From an uncultured Eisenbergiella sp. (GTDB lineage: Bacteria > Bacillota > Clostridia > Lachnospirales > Lachnospiraceae): a stretch of DNA of 64,000 bases. Below are positions 17,839-27,167 of the stretch, piece after piece. The position numbers and the translations under genes were made by a program. Each line of letters begins with the position of its first letter. Within the stretch, counting starts at the first letter, position 1. The stretch is from assembly GCA_947630215.1 (NCBI GenBank), contig CANRGX010000002.1, forward strand, positions 62,001 to 126,000. Reading direction: 5' to 3'. Below the pieces are notes generated by a model. It was given only the letters and a program-made list of their open reading frames with translations, did no database searches and was not told the DNA's origin.

Positions 17839-17922
17839 AGATAGTTGAACAACTCACTATCTCCCCCCTCATAAGAAATGAAAGGCCCCGCAGAGATGCG
17901 GGGCTTTTCATTTCCGTTTCTT
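17839..17922 (+). ncRNA. Candidate trans-acting small RNA with C-rich anti-SD segment
   Basis: The 350-bp gap between the PfkB gene and 18061 has no convincing ORF. From a predicted start near 17839 the RNA would have a 5' hairpin GATAGT (17840-17845) / ACTATC (17856-17861). The single-stranded CTCCCCCCTC (17861-17870) follows, then a 17-bp terminator stem (17875-17891 / 17898-17914). This hairpin, C-rich seed and terminator layout is characteristic of Gram-positive sRNAs that block ribosome binding. No known Rfam family is recognised. Confidence 0.5.
17875..17920 (+). terminator. Strong intrinsic terminator
   Basis: Stem 17875-17891 pairs with 17898-17914 around the loop AGAGAT. The core is GGCCCCGC / GCGGGGC, with A-rich and T-rich extensions and one G-U wobble. 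It would end the candidate small RNA and any readthrough from the PfkB gene. Confidence 0.88.
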
Positions 17923-17955
17923 TTTTCTGCGTCCGTCCCCGTTTTTGGGGGTGGC

Positions 17956-17984
17956 TTGCATTACGGCCGGGATTGAGATACAAT
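17956..17984 (+). promoter_or_regulatory. Promoter of the envelope-glycan cluster
   Basis: TTGCAT (17956-17961), 17-bp spacer, TACAAT (17979-17984). A GC-rich leader of about 70 nt follows and contains GTAAAG...CTTTAC and GGCC repeats able to form stems; no known riboswitch is recognised. Confidence 0.68.
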
Positions 17985-18060
17985 AAAGGCCGGAGGGGCC
18001 GTAAAGCCGGCCCTTTACGAGAGGGCCGCCGCGTAAGGCGGACAGGACGGGAGAGGGCTT

Positions 18061-20145
18061 ATGGGCCTGAGAAAAAAGGGAAAAACTGCAATCCGGATTC
18101 TTCTGATTGCCCTGCTGTTGGAAACGGGGCTGTGCAATCTGTCCTTCTGGAGCACGCTTTTTGCGCGGGAGGAGGATATGACCTCCCGGATGCAGACAGT
18201 TTATGGCGCTTCCCTATCGGAGGAAGGAGGGGACGCCTATGAGGAGGGCGGCTATACCCGTGTGCCGGAGGGCTGCCTGTGGCTGAAGGCAGAGAATCTG
18301 GATCAACAGGTGAAGCGGATCCGGCTGGTTCTGGATATCCCGGAAGGGTATCTGATCAGGGCCACGGTCTTTGCGCAGGACGAGGGGAACAGCCTTTTGT
18401 ACCAGCTGGGGGACGGCAGGATTCTGCTGCGCCAGGTGCCCGGGAACGCGTTTTTAAAAGTATATCCGTATGGAAAGGTGAAACATTTATATATCCGTCT
18501 GGAAACGGCGGACAGCATGGGAAACGCGGCGGCAGGCAGCATGGGCGATCTGGTCTGCAACGTTTTAAAGGTCGGGTTGAACGGCAGGGCCCCCTTTGTT
18601 TTCAGACCGGTACGCTTCTTGCTTCTCCTGGGCGTCACCGCCTTTTTGCTGGGGCTAAAAAAGGACAGCGCGATCTGCCGGGCGGCTTTTTGGCCGGAGA
18701 CTGGGGACGTGCGGGGGATGCGCAAAAGGCGCGTCTGTATCTTTGCCTTTCTGGCGGCGATGCTTCTGCTTTTGATCTTTTTTGTGCGGATCAACCCACA
18801 GTGCAGAAAGAACCTGGCAGAGCACCACGCGCAGTACCAGGAGCTGGCCCGGGCGCTGGCAGAGGGAGAGGTGAGCGTGGGGGCGTCGGATCCGGCGCTG
18901 ATGACCGTGGAAAATCCCTACGATACCATCGGCCTGCAGGCGGCGCAGATTCCTTATCGGGCGGACTACGCCTGGTATGAGGGAAAGTACTATGTGTACT
19001 TCGGCATTGTGCCGGAGCTTTTGGTCTATCTTCCCCGGTATCTGCTGACGGGGCAGGATGCGCAGAATTATCAGGCCGTGCTGCTTTTTATGGGCGGCTT
19101 CTGGGTGGCCTGCGCCGGTCTGGTATATGAGATCATGCGGCGCTGGTTTGGCCGTCTGCCGTTTCTGCTCTATTTTGTGGGCACCTTTATGCTGGCCTGC
19201 AGCGGTTCCCTGTTTTATCTGCTGATCCGTCCGGATCTGTACCATGTGCCCATTGCGGCTGCCTGTATGTTCGTCACGGCAGGGCTGTGGGCCTATCTGG
19301 CCGGGCTGAGACGGGAACGGGGAGCGTATCTTTTCTACGCGGCCGGCTCTTTGTGTCTGGCGCTGACGGCCGGCTGCCGCCCCCAGTTTCTGCTGTTTTC
19401 CCTGCTGGCCGTTCCCCTTTTTGGAAAAGAGATAGCCGGGAGACGGCTTTTTTCCAAAGAGAGTAAGAAGGAAACGGCGGCGCTGATTCTTCCCTTTTTG
19501 GCAGTGGGAGCCGGGCTGATGTGGTACAACGCCGTCCGCTTCGGGTCGCCTTTTGATTTCGGCGCTTCCTACAGCCTGACCAGCAACGATATGACGCACC
19601 GGGGCTTCAATCTGGAGCGGGTTTTGTACGGGCTGTGGTATTTTCTGTTTCAGCCGGTGCGGCTGGAGGGAAAATATCCCTGGCTGCTCAGTGCGCAAAT
19701 CGAAACGGACTATCTGGGAAAAATGGTAAGCGAAAGCTGCTTTGGCGGTATTTTTGCGGGCAGTATGCTGACCTGGCCGGTGTTTGCGCTGTGGGGGATG
19801 CGCAAAAAAACAGCCCAAAAGCAGGCGTTTCTCCTGGCGGGCGTGTCGGCGGCCATAGCTTTGGTGATCTGCGGGGTGGACGCCACGGGCGCGGGAATTT
19901 TGCAGCGGTATAGCTGTGATATTTCCTACGGCCTGTTTCTGGCGGCGCTCATCGGCCTGTTTTTCCTGGCGCAGAGGGCCGTGCAGGGGGAGTGGTTCGG
20001 CGCTTTTTTGGGATGGCTGAAGGCGGCGGTGCTTCTGCATCTGGCGTATCTGGCGCTGCTTTTGCTTCAAACGGAGGGCAGCGTGAATCTGCTGCGGGGG
20101 GATCCGGCGCTGTTTTATACGATTCAGGCGGCTATGAGATGGTGA
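18061..20145 (+). CDS. Large polytopic membrane protein, possible GT-C-type glycosyltransferase
   Basis: Membrane protein of 694 residues that I do not recognise by family. One N-terminal helix (about 8-25) precedes an extracytoplasmic beta-rich domain (about 40-180, including YLIRATVFAQDEGNSLLYQL). A run of about 10-12 helices follows. A loop with DYAWYEGKYYVYFGIVPELL near residue 305 and the following helices resemble GT-C glycosyltransferases and O-antigen-type membrane proteins, but the acidic catalytic pair typical of that fold is not obvious. It heads a three-gene cluster with an acyltransferase and an SGNH lipoprotein, which suggests envelope glycan assembly or decoration. The ATG at 18061 follows GGGAGAGGG. 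Confidence 0.6.
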   Translation: MGLRKKGKTAIRILLIALLLETGLCNLSFWSTLFAREEDMTSRMQTVYGASLSEEGGDAYEEGGYTRVPEGCLWLKAENLDQQVKRIRLVLDIPEGYLIRATVFAQDEGNSLLYQLGDGRILLRQVPGNAFLKVYPYGKVKHLYIRLETADSMGNAAAGSMGDLVCNVLKVGLNGRAPFVFRPVRFLLLLGVTAFLLGLKKDSAICRAAFWPETGDVRGMRKRRVCIFAFLAAMLLLLIFFVRINPQCRKNLAEHHAQYQELARALAEGEVSVGASDPALMTVENPYDTIGLQAAQIPYRADYAWYEGKYYVYFGIVPELLVYLPRYLLTGQDAQNYQAVLLFMGGFWVACAGLVYEIMRRWFGRLPFLLYFVGTFMLACSGSLFYLLIRPDLYHVPIAAACMFVTAGLWAYLAGLRRERGAYLFYAAGSLCLALTAGCRPQFLLFSLLAVPLFGKEIAGRRLFSKESKKETAALILPFLAVGAGLMWYNAVRFGSPFDFGASYSLTSNDMTHRGFNLERVLYGLWYFLFQPVRLEGKYPWLLSAQIETDYLGKMVSESCFGGIFAGSMLTWPVFALWGMRKKTAQKQAFLLAGVSAAIALVICGVDATGAGILQRYSCDISYGLFLAALIGLFFLAQRAVQGEWFGAFLGWLKAAVLLHLAYLALLLLQTEGSVNLLRGDPALFYTIQAAMRW

Positions 20146-20152
20146 AGGGAGA

Positions 20153-21136
20153 ATGAAAGAGAGAACCTGTTTTCTGACCCGCAGACAGTCCGCTTCTCTG
20201 CGGGGCGTCGCGATCCTGATGGTTCTTGCGTCCCACTATATTCACTGGTATGGGGATCTGATTCCAAACGAAGGGTTTTGCTACGGCGTTTCCCGGCTGG
20301 GTATTTACGGCGTGGATCTGTTTTTCCTGGTTTCCGGCTACGGGCTGGCCAAAAGCGCGGCCCGAAAACGGCCCGGGCTTTCCTACTGGAAGAATCGGCT
20401 GAAAAATATGTATGTGCCCTATCTGGTGCTTGCAGGGATAATCGAGCTGTCGTCCGGCGGACTTCTGACGGCACGCAGCTGGTATATTTACCTGACGGGA
20501 TACGATTACTGGTATATCCGTAGCGCGCTGGTTTTTTACCTGTTGTTTTTCGTCGTTTTCCGGTATGGGAAAAACCGGGATCTGCGCGCCGTCTGGCTGG
20601 GACTGGGCGTGCTTGTCTATTCCGGGTGGCTGTTTTGGCAGGGACGGGCGGATTTCTGGTATCTGTCCAACGCCGCCTTTGTCCTGGGGGTCTGGGCGCA
20701 GCTCTACGAAAAGCAGCTGCTGCGGGCGGCCCAAAAAGGGTATGCGCTGCAGCTGGCGGTGCTGTCTGTGCTCCTTTTTTTGGCGGCAAAAAGCGGTGTG
20801 GACGGTCGGTTTGTACTCCGGGAGCCTGCAGCTGGCGCCGTCCGGGGAACGCTTGCATCCGTGATCTGGACGGTTTTCTGCCTGCAGGCGGCGGCCCTTC
20901 TGCCTGTGTTTTTGGGGATTCTGGACTTTTTGGGAGAAATTTCCCTGGAACTGTACCTTTCCCATCTGTTTCTGTTTTACCGGGAACAGGACGCAGCGTG
21001 GACGGACAACCGCGTGGTGCAGGGCGGGATCGCGTTTTTGCTGTCGGTACTGGTTTCCTGGCTGTTTAACCGGGCTTTCCGATTTGCCTTTCGGGCGCCG
21101 GAAGAAAGAACAACTGAAAAGGAAAGAAAGAAATGA
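20153..21136 (+). CDS. Acyltransferase 3 family membrane protein
   Basis: Integral membrane O-acyltransferase of 327 residues. The N-terminal SASLRGVAILMVLASHYIH carries the conserved Arg and catalytic His. GVDLFFLVSGYGLAKSAA is the family signature at the end of helix two, and about nine to ten helices follow. These enzymes transfer acetyl or other acyl groups to extracytoplasmic sugars. AGGGAGA precedes the ATG 8 bp after the upstream gene. Its stop overlaps the next start by 4 bp (ATGA), and acyltransferase-3/SGNH pairs often act together on one glycan. Confidence 0.9.
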   Translation: MKERTCFLTRRQSASLRGVAILMVLASHYIHWYGDLIPNEGFCYGVSRLGIYGVDLFFLVSGYGLAKSAARKRPGLSYWKNRLKNMYVPYLVLAGIIELSSGGLLTARSWYIYLTGYDYWYIRSALVFYLLFFVVFRYGKNRDLRAVWLGLGVLVYSGWLFWQGRADFWYLSNAAFVLGVWAQLYEKQLLRAAQKGYALQLAVLSVLLFLAAKSGVDGRFVLREPAAGAVRGTLASVIWTVFCLQAAALLPVFLGILDFLGEISLELYLSHLFLFYREQDAAWTDNRVVQGGIAFLLSVLVSWLFNRAFRFAFRAPEERTTEKERKK

Positions 21137-22140
21137 GAGAGAAAAGGAAGAACGAACCGGAAGGAAACAAAGAAAGGCGGCTTCGTCCCCTGGGGCTTTT
21201 GCTGGCGGTGCTGGTGCTGGCCGCCTGCCAGAAGACGACAGTCAGGGCGGAGGAGCCCTTTTGCAGCGCCTTTGTGCAGATGCCCGGTTTTGTGCTGGAG
21301 CAGTGGAACGTGACCCGGACCATGGCCGTGACCCAGAACGCGGATATTTATGTCATGCCGGATCGGGGGACCATGCGGATCGGAGCGGTGAGAAAGGGCG
21401 AGAACGTGCTATCCTGGGGACAGACGGATACGGGCTGGTATTTTATCGAACGGGATGGAAAACTGGGCTTTATCCGCTATGAAGCGGCGTATTTTCCAAA
21501 GGAAAATCTGCAGGAACAGACCGCCCAGGAACAGACCGCCCAGGAGCCGACAGCACAGGAGCAGATTGCCCAGCAGGATCCGCAGCAGCCTGCCCAGCCT
21601 GGTCTGCAGCAGACGGGCACACCGGCGCCAGCGGCGGCGGCCGTGGTTTTTATCGGGGATTCCAGAATGGTGCGGATGCAGGAGACGCTGGAGCGAAACC
21701 TGGGCTTTTGCCCGGTGAGTGTGGTGGCAAAAAACGGGGGCCGGTACGAATGGTTCCATGACAGCGCGATTCCGCAGGCGGATAAGGGAATCGGCAGCGG
21801 GACGAAGGTTTTGATCAATATGGGCGTAAACGACCTTTCCCACGCCAATCAGTACGCGCAGGACGTCAACGCCTGGGCGGCGGCCTGGATTGCCCGGGGG
21901 GCCAGTGTGTATTATGCTTCCGTCAACCCGGTATGGGATAACCCCTATGCGATCACAGAGGAAAAGGTGGCGGCGTTCAACGCTTCCCTCCATAACCAGT
22001 TGATTCCGCAGATTGTCTGGCTGGACAGCAATACCTTCCTGAAGCAGAGCGGGGTACACTGTCTGGACGGGCTGCATTATGAGGACGATACCAATTTGGT
22101 CCTGTACCAGTATTACATGACGATGCTGGGCGCGTTTTAG
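21133..22140 (+). CDS. SGNH-hydrolase-like lipoprotein with SH3-like N-domain
   Basis: Extracellular protein of 335 residues. A basic N-region and the hydrophobic stretch LGLLLAVLVLAACQ with lipobox LAAC predict a lipoprotein. An SH3b-like segment follows (about 60-120, with YVMPDRGTMRIGAVRKGENV). A low-complexity linker of near-repeats EQTAQ/EPTAQ/EQIAQ spans about 125-165. The SGNH domain has VVFIGDSRMVRM (block I Ser), INMGVNDLSH (block III Asn) and LDGLHYED (Asp/His block). It probably removes or transfers an acyl group on the wall glycan handled by the upstream acyltransferase. Confidence 0.82.
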   Translation: MREKRKNEPEGNKERRLRPLGLLLAVLVLAACQKTTVRAEEPFCSAFVQMPGFVLEQWNVTRTMAVTQNADIYVMPDRGTMRIGAVRKGENVLSWGQTDTGWYFIERDGKLGFIRYEAAYFPKENLQEQTAQEQTAQEPTAQEQIAQQDPQQPAQPGLQQTGTPAPAAAAVVFIGDSRMVRMQETLERNLGFCPVSVVAKNGGRYEWFHDSAIPQADKGIGSGTKVLINMGVNDLSHANQYAQDVNAWAAAWIARGASVYYASVNPVWDNPYAITEEKVAAFNASLHNQLIPQIVWLDSNTFLKQSGVHCLDGLHYEDDTNLVLYQYYMTMLGAF

Positions 22141-22179
22141 CTTCCCTGTCGAAGGAAAAACGCACTTTGTTTTTTTGAC

Positions 22180-22208
22180 TTGACAAAGTAGGGCGCAGGG
22201 AATATAAT
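22180..22208 (+). promoter_or_regulatory. Consensus sigmaA promoter of the trp operon
   Basis: Perfect TTGACA (22180-22185), 17-bp spacer, perfect TATAAT (22203-22208). Transcription should start near 22215 and read through the T-box leader, so regulation is expected to be by attenuation rather than by initiation. Confidence 0.93.
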
Positions 22209-22214
22209 CAAGCA

Positions 22215-22528
22215 CAGAGCAAAAATAAAACAGAGAAACCGATGAAGTGGAAATAACGTTACACGCGCGTTCCCAGAGAGTCCGGGCAGGTGGGAGCCGG
22301 GCAGCAAGCGGTGTTTCAAATGGGCCACGGAGGGTGCAGGGAAAGGCCGCAGGACAAAGGAGGGCCGAGTATTCTGCAACGTCAGGCATACGTTAGTTGC
22401 CGGGGATATGATGGTATCCTACAGAGTGTGTGGATTTCACAAAGCAAGGTGGCACCACGGGTCATAAAAAACGGCTCGCCCTTGACAGCAAAACGGAGAG
22501 TATGCTGTCGGGAGCGGGTTTTTTATTG
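22215..22528 (+). promoter_or_regulatory. T-box leader, tryptophan-responsive
   Basis: The 330-nt leader carries the T-box core AAGGTGGCACCACGG (22446-22460), which pairs with the uncharged tRNA acceptor end. A terminator follows: GACAGC (22484-22489) / GCTGTC (22504-22509), with surrounding GC pairs and a T run at 22519-22524. A TGG triplet at 22321-22323, in a sequence context resembling a specifier loop, would match tRNA-Trp; I assign it by inspection. Low charged tRNA-Trp should favour the antiterminator and expression of trpE onward. Confidence 0.9.
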
Positions 22529-22544
22529 CCCCAAAGGAGGTTGT

Positions 22545-24080
22545 ATGGTTCAGACTTCGCTGGAAGAAATGAAAAAGGCGTTGGCAGAAGGAGATTACAG
22601 ACGGTTCCCCGTCTGTCGGGAGATCCTTTCGGATATCGCCACGCCGGTGCAGGTGCTGCGCCGGCTGATGGAGGCGGACGGACACTGTTTTCTGCTGGAA
22701 AGCGCGGAGGACAATAAGCAGTGGGGACGGTATTCCTTTCTGGGATTTGCGCCCACGATGGAGCTGGTGTGTAAGGATCACAGGCTGACGATCACCACAG
22801 AGGAAGGGAAAAGCACAACGTCCATCGAGGATTTGGGCGGGTTTATCCACCGGGTCATCGAGGAAAACCGCGCGCCCAAAATTCCGGGGCTCCCGCCCCT
22901 GTCCGGGGGACTGGTGGGATATTTTTCCTACGATTTTCTCAAATACAGCGAACCTTCCCTGCGGCTGGACGCGGAGGATGTGGAAAATTTCAACGATGTG
23001 GATCTGATGCTTTTTGACCGGATGATCGCCTTCGACCACTACCGGCAGAAAATGATCCTCATTTGCAACGTGGATCTGAAAAAGGGCGGAAAACAGCAGG
23101 ACAGGACGGATGACCCGATACGGGAGGATCTGGAGGCGCTCTATGGGGAAGCGCTGCAGAAGCTGGACGAGATGGAGACGCTGATTCGCTCCGGCAGGGA
23201 AAAGCAGAGGACGGCGGGCCGGCTGCGTTCCGGTTTCCGGCCGCTGTTTGAAAAAGAGGTGTTCTGTGAAAAGGTGGAGGAGGTAAAGCGCCATATCCGG
23301 GAGGGCGATATCTTTCAGCTTGTGCTGTCCAACCGCCTGGAAGCGGACTTTGAGGGCAGTCTTCTGGACACCTACCGGATGCTGCGCACCACCAATCCCT
23401 CGCCCTATATGTTTTATTTTTCCGGCGACGATCTGGAGATTGCGGGGGCGTCCCCGGAAACGCTGGTAAAGGTGGAAGACGGGGTGGCAAAGACCTTCCC
23501 GCTGGCCGGAACCCGTCCCAGGGGAACAACCTACGAGGAGGATCAGGCGCTGGAGGCAGAGCTTCTTTCCGACGAAAAGGAACTGGCGGAGCACAATATG
23601 CTGGTGGATCTGGGCCGCAACGACCTGGGGAAGTTCTGCCGGTTCGGCAGCGTGGAGGTGGAACGGTACCTTTCCATTGAACGGTTTTCCCATGTGATGC
23701 ATATCGGTTCCACGGTGCGGGGAATTTTAAGGGAGGACAAAACTGCGGTGGACGCGCTGGAGGCGGTGCTGCCGGCGGGAACCCTTTCCGGGGCCCCCAA
23801 GATCCGGGCCTGTCAGATCATCAATGAACTGGAAAACAATAAGCGCGGCATTTACGGCGGCGCCATCGGATATCTGGACTTTACGGGAAATATGGATACC
23901 TGTATCGCCATTCGGCTGGCCTTTGCCAAAAACGGGAAGGTGTTTGTCCGTTCCGGCGCCGGGATCGTGGCGGACAGCGTACCGGAAAAGGAGCATCAGG
24001 AATGTATCAATAAAGCGAAATCCATGCTGCAGGCGCTGACGGAAGCGCAGGAAATGGAAGGGGGCGCGACAGGCCTATGA
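22545..24080 (+). CDS. trpE: Anthranilate synthase component I
   Basis: Chorismate-utilising enzyme of 511 residues that, with the glutaminase TrpG, converts chorismate and glutamine to anthranilate. The N-terminal domain carries the feedback-site region [17 protein letters not shown] (LLES box). The catalytic domain shows [38 protein letters not shown] and [15 protein letters not shown]. The ATG at 22545 has AAAGGAGG directly before it and lies just after the T-box terminator. Its stop overlaps the trpGD start by 4 bp. Confidence 0.96.
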   Translation: MVQTSLEEMKKALAEGDYRRFPVCREILSDIATPVQVLRRLMEADGHCFLLESAEDNKQWGRYSFLGFAPTMELVCKDHRLTITTEEGKSTTSIEDLGGFIHRVIEENRAPKIPGLPPLSGGLVGYFSYDFLKYSEPSLRLDAEDVENFNDVDLMLFDRMIAFDHYRQKMILICNVDLKKGGKQQDRTDDPIREDLEALYGEALQKLDEMETLIRSGREKQRTAGRLRSGFRPLFEKEVFCEKVEEVKRHIREGDIFQLVLSNRLEADFEGSLLDTYRMLRTTNPSPYMFYFSGDDLEIAGASPETLVKVEDGVAKTFPLAGTRPRGTTYEEDQALEAELLSDEKELAEHNMLVDLGRNDLGKFCRFGSVEVERYLSIERFSHVMHIGSTVRGILREDKTAVDALEAVLPAGTLSGAPKIRACQIINELENNKRGIYGGAIGYLDFTGNMDTCIAIRLAFAKNGKVFVRSGAGIVADSVPEKEHQECINKAKSMLQALTEAQEMEGGATGL

Positions 24081-25678
24081 TTCTGCTCATCGACAATTAC
24101 GACAGTTTTTCCTATAACCTGTATCAGCTCATCGGCGCCCTATATCCCGATATCCGGGTGGAACGAAACGACGCGCTGACGGTTGCGCAGATTGAGGCCT
24201 TATCGCCTTCGGCCATCATTCTGTCGCCGGGGCCGGGGCGGCCGTCGGAGGCGGGACGCTGTATTGAAATTGTAAAAAAGCTGGGCGGACGGATTCCGAT
24301 TCTGGGTGTCTGTCTGGGCCATCAGGCGATCTGTGAGGCCTATGGCGGCACGGTGGGCTACGCGAAGAAGCTGATGCACGGCAAGCAGTCCGAGGCGAAG
24401 CTGGATCCGCGCTGTCCGCTGTTTGTCGGCCTGTCGGAAACCATTCCGGTGGCCCGGTATCATTCCCTGGCCGCGATAGAGGAGTCCCTGCCGGACTGCC
24501 TGGCGGTAACGGCGCGCACGGCGGACGGGGAAATCATGGCGGTGGCGCACAAGAGCCGTCCGGTTTACGGGCTGCAGTTTCATCCCGAATCTATTTTGAC
24601 GCCCCAGGGGCGCGTGATCATAGAGAATTTTTTAAAGCTGGCACAGTGCCGGAGAATGGAGGAAAACAAGATGATTAAAGAAGCGATTGTGAAGCTGACC
24701 AACAAGGAAAATCTGAGTTACGAAATGGCGGAAGCGTCCATGGATGAGATCATGGGCGGGCAGGCTACGCCGGTACAGATGAGCGCCTTTTTGGTGGCCA
24801 TGGCCATGAAGGGCGAAACCATCGAGGAGATCACGGCCTGTGCTGCGGGAATGCGCAAGCACTGCGTCCGGCTGCTGCATGAGCAGGATGTGCTGGAAAT
24901 TGTGGGCACCGGCGGCGATCATTCCAATTCCTTTAACATTTCCACCACGTCTTCCCTGGTGATTTCCGCGGCGGGCGTGCCGGTGGCCAAGCACGGGAAC
25001 CGGGCGGCTTCCAGCAAAAGCGGCGCGGCGGACGTCCTGGAGGCGCTGGGTGTAAAAATCGCCATCGATCCTGCCAGGAGCACGGAGGTGCTCAACCGCA
25101 TCGGTCTCTGCTTTTTGTTCGCCCAGAACTATCATCTTTCCATGAAATATGTGGGCCCGGTCAGAAAGGAACTGACGATCCGTACCATTTTCAATATCCT
25201 GGGGCCGCTGACCAACCCTGCCGGCGCCAACATGGAGCTGATGGGCGTCTATGACGAAAGCCTGGTGGAGCCGCTGGCCAGAGTGCTGGCAAATCTGGGG
25301 GTCAAAAAGGCCATGGTGGTGTACGGACAGGACGGGCTGGATGAGATTTCCCTAAGCGCGCCCACCACGGTCTGCGAGGTGAAGGACGGGACGTTTTCTT
25401 CCTACGTGATCACGCCGGAGCAGTACGGTTTTACCCGCTGCAAGAAAGAAGATCTGGTAGGAGGAACGCCGGAAGAAAACGCCGAGATCGCGCGTCGGAT
25501 CCTGCGGGGAGAGAAGGGCGCAAAACGCGACGCCGTGGTGCTCAACTCCGCCGCCGCACTGCACATTGCCAAAGGCATTTCCATGGAGGAAGCCATTCTG
25601 GAGGCGCAGGAAGTCATCGACAGCGGCAAGGCCTATGCGCAGCTGCAGAAGTTTGTGGAACTGACCAACGCGGAATGA
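24077..25678 (+). CDS. trpGD: Fused anthranilate synthase glutaminase / anthranilate phosphoribosyltransferase
   Basis: A 533-residue fusion. Residues 1-190 form the class I glutamine amidotransferase, with nucleophile Cys79 in [10 protein letters not shown] and the His/Glu of GLQFHPESI. From about residue 199 follows TrpD, with the PRPP loop [35 protein letters not shown], and later [12 protein letters not shown]. TrpG supplies ammonia to TrpE; TrpD attaches PRPP to anthranilate. An internal GGAGG (24658-24662) precedes an in-frame ATG at 24671 exactly at the domain boundary, so separate TrpD could also be made. The start overlaps trpE by ATGA. Confidence 0.95.
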   Translation: MILLIDNYDSFSYNLYQLIGALYPDIRVERNDALTVAQIEALSPSAIILSPGPGRPSEAGRCIEIVKKLGGRIPILGVCLGHQAICEAYGGTVGYAKKLMHGKQSEAKLDPRCPLFVGLSETIPVARYHSLAAIEESLPDCLAVTARTADGEIMAVAHKSRPVYGLQFHPESILTPQGRVIIENFLKLAQCRRMEENKMIKEAIVKLTNKENLSYEMAEASMDEIMGGQATPVQMSAFLVAMAMKGETIEEITACAAGMRKHCVRLLHEQDVLEIVGTGGDHSNSFNISTTSSLVISAAGVPVAKHGNRAASSKSGAADVLEALGVKIAIDPARSTEVLNRIGLCFLFAQNYHLSMKYVGPVRKELTIRTIFNILGPLTNPAGANMELMGVYDESLVEPLARVLANLGVKKAMVVYGQDGLDEISLSAPTTVCEVKDGTFSSYVITPEQYGFTRCKKEDLVGGTPEENAEIARRILRGEKGAKRDAVVLNSAAALHIAKGISMEEAILEAQEVIDSGKAYAQLQKFVELTNAE

Positions 25679-25721
25679 GACACAGCCACAGGGCGCAGGG
25701 AAACCTAGACAGGAGACGGCA

Positions 25722-27119
25722 ATGATTTTGGAAAAACTGGCGCAGTCCACCCGGCTGCGGGTAGAACAGAAGAAAAAGGAAGTGTCTTTGGAGAGCATCC
25801 GAAGACAGGCGGAGTCGCTGGCCCAAAAGGAGAGGGAGACACAGGGCGGTTTTGCCTTTCCCTTCCGGCGGGCACTGGAGGCGCCGGGACTTTCCTTTAT
25901 CTGCGAGGTGAAAAAAGCGTCCCCCTCCAAGGGACTCATCGCCCCCGACTTTCCCTGGCTGCAGATTGCCAAAGACTACGAGGCGGCGGGCGCGTCGGCC
26001 ATTTCCGTGCTGACGGAGCCGGAATATTTCCTGGGCAGCGACCGGTATTTGCAGGAGATTGCCCGGACGGTTGCCCTGCCGGTGCTGCGCAAGGATTTTA
26101 CCGTGGACGCCTATCAGATCTATGAGGCAAAGACGCTGGGCGCGTCGGCGGTGCTTCTGATCGTTTCGCTGCTTTCGGACAGAGAACTGAGGGAATTTCT
26201 GAAACTTGCGCACAGCCTGGGGCTTTCGGCGCTGACCGAGGCCCACGACGAAGGGGAGGTGCGCCGGGCGCTGGCGGCCGGTGCCGGTATCGTGGGCGTA
26301 AACAACCGGGATCTGAAAACCTTCTCGGTGGACGTAAACAATTCCCGCCGGCTGCGCAGCCTGATCCCGCCGGGGGTGATCTATGTCTCGGAGAGCGGCA
26401 TCCGCACGGCCGAGGACGTAGAATTTCTCTATCACAATGGGACGGACGCGGTGCTGATTGGAGAGACGCTGATGAGAAGCCCCGATAAAACGGCGATGCT
26501 TGGAAAACTGAAGCAGGCGTGCCGGCCGAAGGTGAAAATCTGCGGCCTGACGCGCCCCTGCGACGTCGCCTTTGTCAACCGGAGCCGCCCCGACTACGCA
26601 GGGTTTGTGTTTGCGCGAAAAAAGCGCCGGCTGGATAAGGAACAGGCCATGGCGCTGCGGGCGCTTCTGGATCCCGGCATCGTGCCCGTGGGCGTGTTTG
26701 TAAACGAGGATCCGGCGCTCATTGCGGCCTATTTTTGCGAGGGTATCTTCGACATGGTGCAGCTGCACGGACAGGAGGACGAGGCCTATCTGGCCCGTCT
26801 GCGAAAGCTGGTTTCCTGTCCTGTGATCCAGGCCTTTAGCATAACGGGAGAGGCGGATATAGAGCGGGCCCAGAAAAGCAGCGCCGATTTTATCCTGCTG
26901 GACAACGGCCCCGGCGGCACGGGACAGCGGTTTGACTGGTCGTTTCTGCGTTCTGTGGGACGCCCCTTTTTCCTGGCGGGCGGCCTGGACTGCACCAATG
27001 CAGCGGAAGCGGCCCAATCCGGCGCGTATGCGCTGGACGTCAGCAGCGGCGTGGAAACCGACGGAAAGAAGGATGCAGAGAAAATAGAGGAATTTATCAG
27101 GCTGGCGCGCCTGGGGTAA
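25722..27119 (+). CDS. trpCF: Fused indole-3-glycerol phosphate synthase / phosphoribosylanthranilate isomerase
   Basis: A 465-residue TrpC-TrpF fusion. The TrpC barrel (about 1-262) has FICEVKKASPSKGLIAPDF, VLRKDFTVDAYQIYEAK, GVNNRDLKTF and the terminal ESGIRTAEDV. The TrpF barrel starts near residue 267 at KVKICGLTRPCDV, with VGVFVNEDP, VQLHGQED, LLDNGPGGTGQRFDW and ALDVSSGVET. They catalyse the fifth and fourth steps of tryptophan synthesis respectively. This fusion is well known in enterobacteria and less common in Clostridia. GGAGACGG precedes the ATG; 43 bp separate it from trpGD. Confidence 0.95.
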   Translation: MILEKLAQSTRLRVEQKKKEVSLESIRRQAESLAQKERETQGGFAFPFRRALEAPGLSFICEVKKASPSKGLIAPDFPWLQIAKDYEAAGASAISVLTEPEYFLGSDRYLQEIARTVALPVLRKDFTVDAYQIYEAKTLGASAVLLIVSLLSDRELREFLKLAHSLGLSALTEAHDEGEVRRALAAGAGIVGVNNRDLKTFSVDVNNSRRLRSLIPPGVIYVSESGIRTAEDVEFLYHNGTDAVLIGETLMRSPDKTAMLGKLKQACRPKVKICGLTRPCDVAFVNRSRPDYAGFVFARKKRRLDKEQAMALRALLDPGIVPVGVFVNEDPALIAAYFCEGIFDMVQLHGQEDEAYLARLRKLVSCPVIQAFSITGEADIERAQKSSADFILLDNGPGGTGQRFDWSFLRSVGRPFFLAGGLDCTNAAEAAQSGAYALDVSSGVETDGKKDAEKIEEFIRLARLG

Positions 27120-27167
27120 AAGAGAGCGGGCCTACTGCGGCAGCCTGGGAAAAAGAGGAAAAAAGAA

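Noticed and set aside
17985..18060. GC-rich structured leader considered as a riboswitch
   Set aside because: Stems are possible (GTAAAG/CTTTAC, GGCC repeats) but no known aptamer pattern or terminator/antiterminator switch is recognised.
18655..20070. Minus-strand open frame of 471 codons opposite the large membrane protein
   Set aside because: The product is Gln/His/Arg-rich with no motif. The plus-strand frame has clear membrane helices and a promoter.
25614..27017. Minus-strand open frame of 467 codons opposite trpCF
   Set aside because: It is fully covered by the clearly real trpC-trpF fusion. The product is rich in Arg, His and Gln with no recognisable motif.
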